This document shows, one piece after another, positions 16,949 through 25,834 of a stretch of DNA of 64,000 nt. The first letter of the stretch is position 1. The number at the start of each line of letters is the position of its first letter. The notes under the pieces were generated by a model. It worked only from the letters and a program-made list of their open reading frames with translations, did no database searches and was not told the origin of the DNA. The stretch is from Leadbetterella sp035299025. GTDB lineage: Bacteria; Bacteroidota; Bacteroidia; Cytophagales; Spirosomataceae. The stretch is taken from the NCBI GenBank assembly GCA_035299025.1, contig DATGXK010000007.1:124001-188000 (forward strand), written 5' to 3'. Position numbers and translations under genes: made by a program.

Positions 16949-18850
16949 ATGAAGAAATCGCTAATTGTTTTTTTTATTTTTTTTGGTATTGCATCTTTTG
17001 GTCAGCAAAAAATCGAGGAGATCATCGTCGGTCTTAAAAAGCGACCAAAACTGGATTTGATACAAATTGACCAAGCTTTTGCTGACTTCAAAAAAGATTC
17101 TGTTGCGATGAAAAAGCTATCTGAGGTGGAAGACTTTGGCTTGGGGAAAGTGTTTGGTATAAATGCTCTGGGTGTGTTGGCCAGAAATACTTCAAGGTAT
17201 CAAGAGTCCATCAGGCTGCACCTGAGAGCTCTAAAACTCGCAGAGGAGATAAAAGACTCAGAGTCTATCGTAAATAGCTTAAATATGCTCGGCGTATCCT
17301 ATCGCAGGCTCGACGAAGTGAGGTTGGCATTGGATTTTCACAAACAGGCCTTGAGTATTTCGGAAAAAATCAAGAATAAATCGGAGAGTATATTAAGGAG
17401 CACTGCTGTTTCGCTCAATAGCATTGGCAATATTTATTTGGTGCTAAAGCAATATGATTTGGCTGAACAGCAATTTGTGAAGTCTCTCAAAATAGAAGAA
17501 ACGTTGGGTAATAAACTTGGGCTGGCTATCAACTATCAGAACCTAGGTATTATCAAAGAAGAACAAAATAAGTTAGACGAGGCTCTCGCAAATTATAAAC
17601 GTTCGCTCGATTACAACAATCAAATAAAATCTGATTTGGGTAAAATTATTTGTCAGAATTCTATCGGGCAGATTCTTATAAAGCAGAACAAACCTCGCGA
17701 AGGTTTGATGAAAATTTTGCCGACCATTTCGGAGGCAGAGAAACTTGGTGATAAATATTATATCGCTATGGCCAAAATAAACTCGGGCTGGGCTTACAGT
17801 ATTCTCAAGGATTATGACAACGCTCTGCATTATCTTCAAGATGGTCTAAGTATCACAATATCAAATAGCTTTAATTCTTCCACGTCTCAGGCCTATGCTC
17901 ATTTGGCATACTTGTACGAGTCTAAAGGCGACTATTCCAAGGCTCTTGAAAACCTTAAAAAGAAGCAGGAATTCAATGAAAAAATTCTGAATGAAGATAA
18001 CCTCCGGTATACCGCCGAGCTGATTGTAAAGTATGACAATGAAAAGAAAGAAAATCACATTGCACTTCTTCAAAAGGAAAACGAACTTGTGAAGTACAAA
18101 CTTTTTGAAAATCAAAGAATTATGATTTTTTCGGGTGGTTTGTTGTTTCTTCTTGCTGGTCTGTTATTTATCTGGTACAGGCAATATCAGCTAAAAAATG
18201 AAAAGAAGATGTTGATGCTGGAACAGCAAATGATGCGTTCGCAAATGAATCCACATTTTTTATTCAATTCTTTGAATTCTATTAAATTGTATATCATCAA
18301 TAACGAGAAGGAAAATGCAGTTTATTATCTCAATAAATTTTCAAAATTGATTCGGACCATACTCTCCAACTCGCGGGAAAAGGAAATAACGCTTAAAGAA
18401 GAACTGGAAACAATGGACTTGTATGTAAATATAGAAAGTATCAGATTTTCTGAAAAAATAAATTACGAGGTTATAGTCGGAGAAAATATTGATACTGAGT
18501 TGATAAAAATTCCTTCCATGATACTGCAGCCCTTTATTGAAAACGCCATTTGGCACGGCCTTTCGAATAAAGTAGGTGACAAAACCCTCAAAATAAACAT
18601 CTCTAGAAAGTCAAAAGACCTCATTGCTTTCGAGATCGTAGACAACGGTATTGGAAGACAAAAAGCACAAGAAATAAAGGACAATAAGGTTTCGAAACAG
18701 AAATCCATTGGTTTGAAACTAACCAAAGAGAGACTTCAGAATTTTGCCAAAAATATAAATAAGGAGATTGTGATGGGGTTTGAAGACATGTTTGACAATA
18801 ATCAACAACCGCTTGGTACCAAAGCGATCATCGTAATTCCGATTAAATAA
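16949..18850 (+). CDS. Sensor histidine kinase of the LytS/YehU type with TPR sensor region
   Basis: A 633-residue membrane kinase. It has a signal peptide (ASFGQ near residue 20), then about six tetratricopeptide repeats (roughly 65-350) that would lie in the periplasm, a short coiled coil, one membrane segment near 390-410, and a His_kinase domain with phospho-acceptor His436 in NPHFLFNSLNS. The HATPase end carries ENAIWHGLSNK and the GIGRQ/GIGLKLTKERL motifs. It forms a two-component pair with the LytTR regulator just upstream. This arrangement is common in Bacteroidota, and the ligand of the TPR region is not known. A bidirectional-looking terminator follows. Confidence 0.93.
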   Translation: MKKSLIVFFIFFGIASFGQQKIEEIIVGLKKRPKLDLIQIDQAFADFKKDSVAMKKLSEVEDFGLGKVFGINALGVLARNTSRYQESIRLHLRALKLAEEIKDSESIVNSLNMLGVSYRRLDEVRLALDFHKQALSISEKIKNKSESILRSTAVSLNSIGNIYLVLKQYDLAEQQFVKSLKIEETLGNKLGLAINYQNLGIIKEEQNKLDEALANYKRSLDYNNQIKSDLGKIICQNSIGQILIKQNKPREGLMKILPTISEAEKLGDKYYIAMAKINSGWAYSILKDYDNALHYLQDGLSITISNSFNSSTSQAYAHLAYLYESKGDYSKALENLKKKQEFNEKILNEDNLRYTAELIVKYDNEKKENHIALLQKENELVKYKLFENQRIMIFSGGLLFLLAGLLFIWYRQYQLKNEKKMLMLEQQMMRSQMNPHFLFNSLNSIKLYIINNEKENAVYYLNKFSKLIRTILSNSREKEITLKEELETMDLYVNIESIRFSEKINYEVIVGENIDTELIKIPSMILQPFIENAIWHGLSNKVGDKTLKINISRKSKDLIAFEIVDNGIGRQKAQEIKDNKVSKQKSIGLKLTKERLQNFAKNINKEIVMGFEDMFDNNQQPLGTKAIIVIPIK

Positions 18851-18879
18851 AAAGAGAACGCTGCTGGCGTTCTCTTTTT
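18851..18879. terminator. Terminator hairpin between convergent genes
   Basis: An 11-bp perfect stem AAAGAGAACGC / GCGTTCTCTTT with a 5-base loop, a T-run on the plus strand and an A-run before it. It can serve the kinase gene and, less well, the convergent DUF2911 gene. Confidence 0.85.
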
Positions 18880-18900
18880 GTTGCTAATAAATTATAAATC

Positions 18901-19725
18901 TTAGTTAAGAGATTTTATAAGCTTCTCGTTTAGTGCTACATAGTCAGGATTGTTTCCTTTTGTTGCCATTTCTAAAGATTTTTTAGCAGTAGCTATGGCA
19001 CCAGCTTTGTCACCTGATTTCGCTTGTATTTTGGCTTTCAAGTGAACCACCCAGTAAGCATCTGGCTGAGCATCTACAGCTCTGTTGGCCCATGCAAGTG
19101 CTTTTGTAAGGTCTTTGCCATTATCAAAATAGTATGACGCTGCTGCAAAATATGGTTTGCTGTCAACATTCATCGCTTTGTCAATGTCGGCCATTATTTT
19201 GGCATCGATGTCGGCTACAATTGGAAACTCAACTTCAGTGTTTTCCCAAATTATACTCATATTTACACTGCTCGAAGTCTGTGCTCCAAACAAGATCATA
19301 AAGCTTTCTACATTCATCGGAAGGGTAGTGGCCGTAGCTTTAAACCTGGTTACTTCGTTTTCAGCTTTGTAATTAAATACACTGGTTTCTGGCTTGGCTA
19401 AAATGATTTCCCACTCTGATTTACCAGGGATAGACAATAAAGAGTATTTGCCTGCTTTTACTGGTTTACCACCAACAGTTACATCTTCACCGAAAGTAAT
19501 TAAGGTTTGTGAGTTTGCTCCTGTTCTCCACATTTTTCCGAAAGGAACGAGGTCACCAAAAATTTTTCTTCCCTTTGCGGCTGGTCTCGAGTAATTTACT
19601 TCTATGCTCGAAAGTGCAAAATCTTGTTTGATGGTTTGTCCTGGACTAGGAGCTGGGGTTTTGATTCCTTGTGCAAATGCACCTAATGACATTACTGATA
19701 AAGCAAGTACAATAAGTTTTCTCAT
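18901..19725 (-). CDS. Secreted DUF2911 domain protein
   Basis: A 274-residue exported protein with a signal peptide (about 1-18, ending AFAQG). The DUF2911 domain (about 25-175) shows the typical start PSPGQTIKQDFALSSIEVNYSRPAAKGRKIFGD... with GKMWRTGANSQT. The C-terminal 90 residues form TPR-like helices (ALAWANRAVDAQPDAYW). DUF2911 is widespread in Bacteroidota and has no known activity. The gene stands alone between a kinase terminator and the SDR gene. Confidence 0.9.
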   Translation of the reverse strand: MRKLIVLALSVMSLGAFAQGIKTPAPSPGQTIKQDFALSSIEVNYSRPAAKGRKIFGDLVPFGKMWRTGANSQTLITFGEDVTVGGKPVKAGKYSLLSIPGKSEWEIILAKPETSVFNYKAENEVTRFKATATTLPMNVESFMILFGAQTSSSVNMSIIWENTEVEFPIVADIDAKIMADIDKAMNVDSKPYFAAASYYFDNGKDLTKALAWANRAVDAQPDAYWVVHLKAKIQAKSGDKAGAIATAKKSLEMATKGNNPDYVALNEKLIKSLN

Positions 19726-19806
19726 AAAATATTAAAGGTTTGTTTATTTAAACTGAACGCAATTTAGTACAAATTAGTTTTTTGGCGGTACAAATACCGT
19801 TAAATT

Positions 19807-20595
19807 TCAGAGGCTCATAGAAAGACCACCATCTACCGGTAAGTTTATACCGTTGATAGAACCAGCTATAGGTGAGCATAAAAATGCCGCTGCCGCCGCT
19901 ACTTCTTCTGGTGTAGCGAATCTGCCAGTAGGAATGTTTTCCAATATGGCCTTTTCTATCTCAGTTCTTTGTTGGGTTGTTTGTTTGGCCTTTTGGTCCA
20001 GCACTTGGTCAAGTCTGCCAGTTAGGGTATATCCAGGTAGAACGTTGTTTACCGTGATGCCATGTTTGGCGATTTCTTTGGACAAGGTTTTGGCCCATGA
20101 TGCCACAGACCATCTTATGGTATTGGACACACCCAATCCTACAAGAGGTTGCTTAACAGAAACCGAAATGATATTTACAATCCTCCCAAAATTTGTTTTT
20201 TTCATACCAGGGAAAAACAATTGAGCCAGTAGATGATTGATAATTAGATGTTGATTGAAAACTGCCAAGAACTTTTCCGTAGACTCTTCTATAATGTTTC
20301 CACCACTTGGTCCGCCAGTATTGTTTATTAGGATATGAATGTCAATTCCTTTATCTATTAAAAGCTGTGCCTCGTTTTTGACCTCATCTGTTTTTTCAAA
20401 ATCAGCGGCCAGATAGCTGTGTGTTTGTTCGGCAGGTGTAGGAAGATTACCCAAACATTCCTTTAGTTTATTTTCATTTCTGGCTATGAGAATTACATTT
20501 GCTCCCATTTTTGCCAGTTCTACGGCGGTAGCCCATCCTATTCCTTGTGTGCTTCCACAAACCAAGGCATTTTTGCCTTTTAACGATAAATCCAT
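19807..20595 (-). CDS. SDR family oxidoreductase with atypical active site
   Basis: A 262-residue cytoplasmic Rossmann-fold protein. The cofactor motif is CGSTQGIG near residues 12-19, followed by LINNTGGPSGG and the C-terminal PVDGG typical of FabG-like SDRs. Where classical members have YxxxK, this one reads LGVSN, so the catalytic Tyr and Lys are replaced by Leu and Asn. This fits the BKR-like SDR subgroup with SN..R in that place. NAD(P) binding is likely, but the reaction is uncertain. ATG 20595 was chosen over 20658 because MDLSLKGKNALV is the domain start and the earlier codons run across the terminator of the TonB receptor gene. Confidence 0.85.
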   Translation of the reverse strand: MDLSLKGKNALVCGSTQGIGWATAVELAKMGANVILIARNENKLKECLGNLPTPAEQTHSYLAADFEKTDEVKNEAQLLIDKGIDIHILINNTGGPSGGNIIEESTEKFLAVFNQHLIINHLLAQLFFPGMKKTNFGRIVNIISVSVKQPLVGLGVSNTIRWSVASWAKTLSKEIAKHGITVNNVLPGYTLTGRLDQVLDQKAKQTTQQRTEIEKAILENIPTGRFATPEEVAAAAAFLCSPIAGSINGINLPVDGGLSMSL

Positions 20596-20620
20596 GTCTT
20601 TTGTCTTAATAAAATTGAAT

Positions 20621-20652
20621 AAAAAAATCCCGCACCAAATATGGAGCGGGAT
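20621..20652 (-). terminator. Terminator of the TonB-dependent receptor gene
   Basis: On the minus strand, ATCCCGC and GCGGGAT flank a 12-base loop and are followed by a T-run (20626 down to 20621). It starts about 20 bases after the receptor's stop codon. Confidence 0.75.
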
Positions 20653-20673
20653 CTTCAAGATTGCAAAGAAATA

Positions 20674-23600
20674 TTAGTTAAAGATATATCTTAGACCTAA
20701 TTGCACTTGGAATACGTTATCAATATTCACTGCTTTCACAAATGAATCTTGTATCAAAGTAGGTACACCATTTACAGTTTGAGTTGCCAATCTGTAAGTA
20801 GGTACACCATTTACAGTACTACCAAGTGTCATAACGTTACCTGTGGTTAGATTTCCAACGCCCCACTTGTTGTTGATCATATTACCAACATTCAAGATAT
20901 CAGCACGGAAACGAAGTGTATTTTTCTTTCCACCCACATTGATGTAAACATCTTGCTCTGCAGTAAAGTCAAATCTTGTCAACCACGGAGAGTATCCGCC
21001 GTTTCTTTCAGCATATTTACCTCTTCTAGTTTTCAAGTAAGGGTTATTTTCGATGAATTTCTCCCAAGCCTCTTGTTGTTGAGCTGGTGTCCAAGTAATG
21101 GTTTGTCTAGCTCCTGCAGCATCAGTATATGTACTTGTAAACGAAGAGAAAGCTGTTTGATTACCATTGTTTGGTATGAAAAGTAGGTCGTTCAAAGTAA
21201 CACCATCACCATTGATATCGTTACCAGACACATATGATACTTTGAAACCGCTTTGTGAAGTCATACCCAGTGTTAGCATAGTAGCCCCACCAAACTCACC
21301 GCCATAAACAAATCTCTTGTTTACATAACCAACAAATCTGTGACGCAAGTCATTGTTAGAATAAGCTAAATCAAGGTAGTTTAGACCTTGTACCGAAGGC
21401 GTATTCAAGTCAACCGTAGAAGAAACGTTCGCTATGTCCATTGCTTTTGCATTGGTATATCCAACCATTCCACCAATTCCGTTGGCACCCATTGGCTTCT
21501 CTAATTTAGTTGTTACACTGTAAGAGTAACCTTCGTCAGAGTTTGTAAGCATTAAAGCTCCGTTTATTTGCGAATTGATGTATCTGTTGGTTCCAGCAAC
21601 TGCAGAAGCAGGGTATCTGTCTCTGTTGTCAAGACCTGAGAATATGGCCGCAGCTGGTTTCAAGTTAGCATCGATATATTTCAAAGAATTGATGTATTTG
21701 TTAAAAATACCTTCAATTGTACCTATCAAACCAAATGGTAGTTTTTGGTCAACAGCCAAGTTGGTTTTCCAGATTTGAGGGAATTTCAAGTTAGGATCTG
21801 AAGCGTTGATATTGTATCCAGTGATTTTGGTAATATCTGTAGTAGCTGGTCTGTAAACCGAAGGATCCAACGTGAATGGGTAGTTGTTTGCTCCGTTGGC
21901 AGTAGTTCTGCTGATACCAGAGATGTTTACACCGTTGTTACCCAATTGGTTCGAAATCAAAACGTAAGGGATTCTTGACAAGAACAAACCTGATCCACCT
22001 CTAATTTGTGTAGTTTTGTCTCCTTTTACATCCCAGTTAAAACCAATTCTTGGTGACCAATATAAACGACCTTTCGGAAGATTAGCCATATTTATTTTGT
22101 AGTCTGTGTTGTCAGGAAGTTTGAACGTCAAACCGTCTACAACTGGGTTGAAGTAGTTTCCTGCTGTTGGGGCTACGCTGATGTAATCTCCACGAAGACC
22201 GTAAGCCAATTTGAATTTCTCTGTTACTTGGAAATCATCTTGAGCATAGAAACTCGTAGTGTAAACTTTAAGTCTCTGCCATGGAGCCTCGCCACCTTCT
22301 ACCAACGAGTATCTGTAGTCAAATTTGGCAACAGGCACTGGAGAAGTAGTTAAGTTTTTGTTATCCAAATAAGCATTGGCTGCAGTTTTGAAATCTTCGA
22401 TAGAGTTGAATGCCCAAACACCATTGCTTGCGTAGAAAAATAAGTTATTCGATTTGAAGTATTCAAATGCACCACCAAAGGTCAACGTATGTTTTCCTGC
22501 GAAATAAGTAAGGTTATCCGTCAAATTGAATGTTGAATAATCCAATCTATTATCAGGTGTAAAAGGATCAAAACCAATTGTCGTATAAGTGGTATTGTCT
22601 TTTCTGATCTCTACTGTAGGGAACAATTGTGTACGATATTCTCTATCTTCAATTTGTTTGTTGAAGGTACCAATTAAATTGTTTGCCAATTTACCGCTAA
22701 ATGTTGAGTTCCACTCACCAACAATGGAACGAGTGTTATCTTGTATGATATATCCCGTGTTTTGAGGAGAAAGAGCCAAAGCCAAGTTAGTCCTGTTACC
22801 AAAGCCTGCCGTATTACCACTATTTGAGTTAGATATTAAGGCATCAGATTTCGAGTCGTGGTGAGAATAACGCAAAGTAAGTTTGTTTTTTTCATTGAGG
22901 TTATAGTCCAAACGAGCCAAAAACTTGTTTGATTTAACTTCGTTGTTGAACTGATCAACTGCACCAATGTTGTAGTCGAATTTCTCCTGCATGAATTTTC
23001 CTAAATCTTCGATGTCAGCAGCTGTCGTACGAGAAACACTACCAGTGGCACCTGGACGGTTAGCTATCCAGTCCAATGCTGGTCTTGCACGGGTTAAGAA
23101 TTCACCATTTGCAAAGAAAAATAATTTGTTTTTCAAGATCGGGCCACCAATTCTGAAACCAAACGAGTTTTCTTTAAAGTCTGGAGCCGGAATAGCGATT
23201 CCGTTTGCTTTTTTACCTACCAAACCGTCGCTTTGCATAAATGTGTAAATCGAACCAGAAAAATCGTTTGTACCTGATCTTGTCACGGCGTTTATACCAG
23301 CACCGGCGAATCCTGATTGACGAATGTCAAAAGGAGCAATGTTGATTTGGATTTGCTCAATAGCGTCCAAAGAGATGGCAGAAGTACCAGTACGACCACC
23401 AGCCGCAGCATCATTTCCTAGTCCGAATCCGTTGTTGAAAACCGATCCATCGATAGTGATGTTATTAAAACGGCTATCTTGGCCAGCAAATGAGTTACCG
23501 TTGCTGTAAGCATTGTATTTGGTAATGCTGTTCATGGTACGGCTCAAAGTAGGCAGGTTGTTTACTGCTTCGCGTCCGAACGTGGTAGCGGCACCAGTTC

Positions 23601-24009
23601 TTCCCGAAGAGAAGATGTCTGATCTTGAGGCAACCACACTTACTTCTTCAAGCATTTTACCTTCTTCTACCATTTTGAAGTCCACATTTGATGAAGTACC
23701 TAGGTTGGTAATAACACCTGATTTAGATTCTTCTTTGTAGCCAACAAATGTAGCAGTAACAGTAAAAGGCCCACCAACTCTTACTGCTGGTAAAGTGTAA
23801 CGACCAGAGTTGTTGGTTACCGCTGCATATTTGGAGCCAGAAGGCACGTGCAATGCTACGATTGTAGCTCCTGGTAAGCCTTCACCAGATTTGTCGATAA
23901 CGACACCAGTAATGGCAGCTGTAGTTACTTGGGCATTGGATTGCACTGTAAAAAACAACAAGGCGAATGCAGAAATAACTAATCTTAAAAAAGTAGTTTT
24001 TTGATTCAT
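20674..24009 (-). CDS. TonB-dependent outer-membrane receptor (Oar-like)
   Basis: 1111 residues. It has a signal peptide (about 1-26), a carboxypeptidase-like regulatory domain (about 28-110, AAITGVVIDKSGEGLPGATIV...), a plug domain (about 115-235, with GREAVNNLPTLSRTMNSITK) and a large beta-barrel ending in VQLGLRYIFN, with a terminal aromatic residue suited to outer-membrane insertion. Plug and barrel spacing resemble the Oar/OmpA-related group rather than SusC, and no SusD partner follows. It imports or secretes an unknown large ligand with TonB energy. A strong phylum-type promoter lies upstream and a terminator downstream, so it is monocistronic. Confidence 0.93.
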   Translation of the reverse strand: MNQKTTFLRLVISAFALLFFTVQSNAQVTTAAITGVVIDKSGEGLPGATIVALHVPSGSKYAAVTNNSGRYTLPAVRVGGPFTVTATFVGYKEESKSGVITNLGTSSNVDFKMVEEGKMLEEVSVVASRSDIFSSGRTGAATTFGREAVNNLPTLSRTMNSITKYNAYSNGNSFAGQDSRFNNITIDGSVFNNGFGLGNDAAAGGRTGTSAISLDAIEQIQINIAPFDIRQSGFAGAGINAVTRSGTNDFSGSIYTFMQSDGLVGKKANGIAIPAPDFKENSFGFRIGGPILKNKLFFFANGEFLTRARPALDWIANRPGATGSVSRTTAADIEDLGKFMQEKFDYNIGAVDQFNNEVKSNKFLARLDYNLNEKNKLTLRYSHHDSKSDALISNSNSGNTAGFGNRTNLALALSPQNTGYIIQDNTRSIVGEWNSTFSGKLANNLIGTFNKQIEDREYRTQLFPTVEIRKDNTTYTTIGFDPFTPDNRLDYSTFNLTDNLTYFAGKHTLTFGGAFEYFKSNNLFFYASNGVWAFNSIEDFKTAANAYLDNKNLTTSPVPVAKFDYRYSLVEGGEAPWQRLKVYTTSFYAQDDFQVTEKFKLAYGLRGDYISVAPTAGNYFNPVVDGLTFKLPDNTDYKINMANLPKGRLYWSPRIGFNWDVKGDKTTQIRGGSGLFLSRIPYVLISNQLGNNGVNISGISRTTANGANNYPFTLDPSVYRPATTDITKITGYNINASDPNLKFPQIWKTNLAVDQKLPFGLIGTIEGIFNKYINSLKYIDANLKPAAAIFSGLDNRDRYPASAVAGTNRYINSQINGALMLTNSDEGYSYSVTTKLEKPMGANGIGGMVGYTNAKAMDIANVSSTVDLNTPSVQGLNYLDLAYSNNDLRHRFVGYVNKRFVYGGEFGGATMLTLGMTSQSGFKVSYVSGNDINGDGVTLNDLLFIPNNGNQTAFSSFTSTYTDAAGARQTITWTPAQQQEAWEKFIENNPYLKTRRGKYAERNGGYSPWLTRFDFTAEQDVYINVGGKKNTLRFRADILNVGNMINNKWGVGNLTTGNVMTLGSTVNGVPTYRLATQTVNGVPTLIQDSFVKAVNIDNVFQVQLGLRYIFN

Positions 24010-24050
24010 AAAATAAAATTTGAGGTTAATTTGTTAATAAGTTCTTGATT

Positions 24051-24080
24051 CAAAAGTACAAATAAATTAAACGATGCAAA
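24051..24080 (-). promoter_or_regulatory. Promoter of the TonB-dependent receptor gene
   Basis: On the minus strand, TTTG (24080-24077), an 18-base spacer, then TACTTTTG (24058-24051): a close match to the Bacteroidota consensus. The expected leader is about 35 bases. Confidence 0.75.
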
Positions 24081-24248
24081 AGTAATGGTTTTTTCAATCC
24101 AAAAAAAAAGTGTGTTTTCATAAAAAGTTAAAACTTAGAATATTACATTAAATTATTGGTTTTGGTAAATTATGAAATTGTTAAGTGTGTTTTTTGAAAT
24201 GGAATATAAGAAAAATACAATAATTGGCTTTGTAGAAGTCTATTATGC

Positions 24249-24935
24249 CTATATAGAAAATGGTACCTGACCTGAAATTCCAACTATCCTAAATCTCGCG
24301 AAAAGTTCCTCCGAATACCACGCTTGGCTTCGTGTTTTTTGTATCACTTTGGCATGTTCTTTCTTTTTGTAGGCAAAGTTCTTCATGTTGCCTTCATTTT
24401 GCCAAATCGAAAGTGTGGCTTGCTTAAATAACGGTATTTCGCCGATACCGATGGAATATACCAAACCCTCATTTTGACTAAAGTTTTTAGTTACTTCTGG
24501 TACATTTCTCCAAAAATCCGCCGCTTTGTTTATTTTAATACTGGCTCGAGTTAAAACTGCCACAGGTTCATTTTCATTTATTGAAAGCCCCGACTTTTCG
24601 CCAAAAGGAGTCTTTTTGTCCCAAAGGCCATGTGCTTGTACTGGCTGCAGGTGCAAAGTAAAGTGAAGACTTGAAAAATTTTCTATGTATTTGAATATCA
24701 AAGACTTATTTTTGAAATTCAAAAAAGCCTGTTCATTTTCCCACACAAAAAGATAGGCCCATTGGTTAAGGTCGGGCTCTACATCAAAGGTTCCGTTTTT
24801 GCCAGAACCCATAAGTTTTGAGAATTGTGGGCCGTTTTTCTGGAAAGGCAAAAGCATATTGAAAATCATCATCGACAAAAGTCCCATTGGTGTTTTAAGG
24901 CCTGAGTATTGGGCAACAGTGAAAGAAACAAACAT
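24249..24935 (-). CDS. Spheroidene monooxygenase-like (CrtA family) protein
   Basis: A 228-residue protein resembling CrtA, the oxygenase that introduces keto groups into acyclic carotenoids in purple bacteria. Family landmarks are GSGKNGTFDVEPDLNQWAYLFVW, then LTRASIKINKAADFW, then GIGEIPLFKQATLSIW and a late HAKVIQKTRSQAWYSEELFARF. No other carotenoid gene is next to it; it stands between the TonB receptor and DUF547 genes. It may act on carotenoids encoded elsewhere or on another hydrophobic compound, as CrtA-like proteins are also found in non-carotenoid genomes. The about 240 bases upstream of the receptor (24010-24248) hold the receptor promoter and AT-rich sequence only. Confidence 0.8.
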   Translation of the reverse strand: MFVSFTVAQYSGLKTPMGLLSMMIFNMLLPFQKNGPQFSKLMGSGKNGTFDVEPDLNQWAYLFVWENEQAFLNFKNKSLIFKYIENFSSLHFTLHLQPVQAHGLWDKKTPFGEKSGLSINENEPVAVLTRASIKINKAADFWRNVPEVTKNFSQNEGLVYSIGIGEIPLFKQATLSIWQNEGNMKNFAYKKKEHAKVIQKTRSQAWYSEELFARFRIVGISGQVPFSI

Positions 24936-25003
24936 AATTCTTTTTGATTTAAACTAAACAGACCGTTTTTTCGTAATCTTTACATTATCATAAACTTCTA
25001 TTC

Positions 25004-25768
25004 ATGAAAAACGTTTTAAATTTCTTTTTGGCTTTACTTATAGCTCAAAGTTGCTTTGCTTTTGAAACTCCAACTTCCAATGCCGCTCCTATTTCTCATG
25101 AAATATTTAATACACTACTCAAAAAATATGTTTCGGACAAAGGAGTGGTCAATTATGGCGGTTTCAAGAAAGAGCAAAAGGAACTTAAAAAGTATCTGGA
25201 TTTGATATCTGACAACGCACCCGCAAAAAATTGGTCCGAAGACGAGAAGTTGGCCTATTGGATAAACGCCTACAATGCGTTTACTATCCAATTAATCTTG
25301 GACAATTCGGGTCAAGATTTAACCAGCATAAAGGATATTGGAAGCAAAATAAAAATTCCTTTTGTGAACACCCCATGGGACGTCAAATTCATTGAAATAG
25401 GGGGCAAAAAAATGGATTTGAACAACATCGAGCATGGCATCATTCGTAAGCAATTCAACGAACCCCGTATACATTTTGCTTTGGTTTGTGCAGCCAAATC
25501 TTGCCCACCATTGCGAAACGAGGCTTTTACTGCTGATAAACTGGAAGGACAGCTGAGTAATCAGGCCGAGAAATTTATAAATGATTCGTCCAAAAATAAG
25601 ATTTCAAAATCAGAAGTAACAATTTCAAAAATATTCGATTGGTACGGAATGGATTTTAAACCTACCCCTATAATAGAGGTCTTGAATAAATACTCGAAGA
25701 CCAAAATCGACAGCAAGGCAAAGGTCAAATATGCCGACTACGATTGGTCTCTGAATGGCAAGTTTTAA
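25004..25768 (+). CDS. Secreted DUF547 domain protein
   Basis: 254 residues with a signal peptide (about 1-19, ending SCFAF). The DUF547 domain is recognised by LAYWINAYNAFTIQLIL (about 83-99) and by the Cys-containing HFALVCAAKSCPPLRNEAFTADKLEGQL. The fold is thought to be papain/transglutaminase-like, with the Cys as a possible nucleophile and the conserved Asn/His pair nearby, but no activity is proven. It starts about 70 bases from the divergent CrtA-like gene and is followed by the photolyase-type gene after 66 bases. Confidence 0.88.
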   Translation: MKNVLNFFLALLIAQSCFAFETPTSNAAPISHEIFNTLLKKYVSDKGVVNYGGFKKEQKELKKYLDLISDNAPAKNWSEDEKLAYWINAYNAFTIQLILDNSGQDLTSIKDIGSKIKIPFVNTPWDVKFIEIGGKKMDLNNIEHGIIRKQFNEPRIHFALVCAAKSCPPLRNEAFTADKLEGQLSNQAEKFINDSSKNKISKSEVTISKIFDWYGMDFKPTPIIEVLNKYSKTKIDSKAKVKYADYDWSLNGKF

Positions 25769-25834
25769 ATAAATGTAGTTTTTGTTTCTTTTCCCGACAC
25801 TTATAAAGAACTTTGTTTTTTTTATTCTTCTTCA

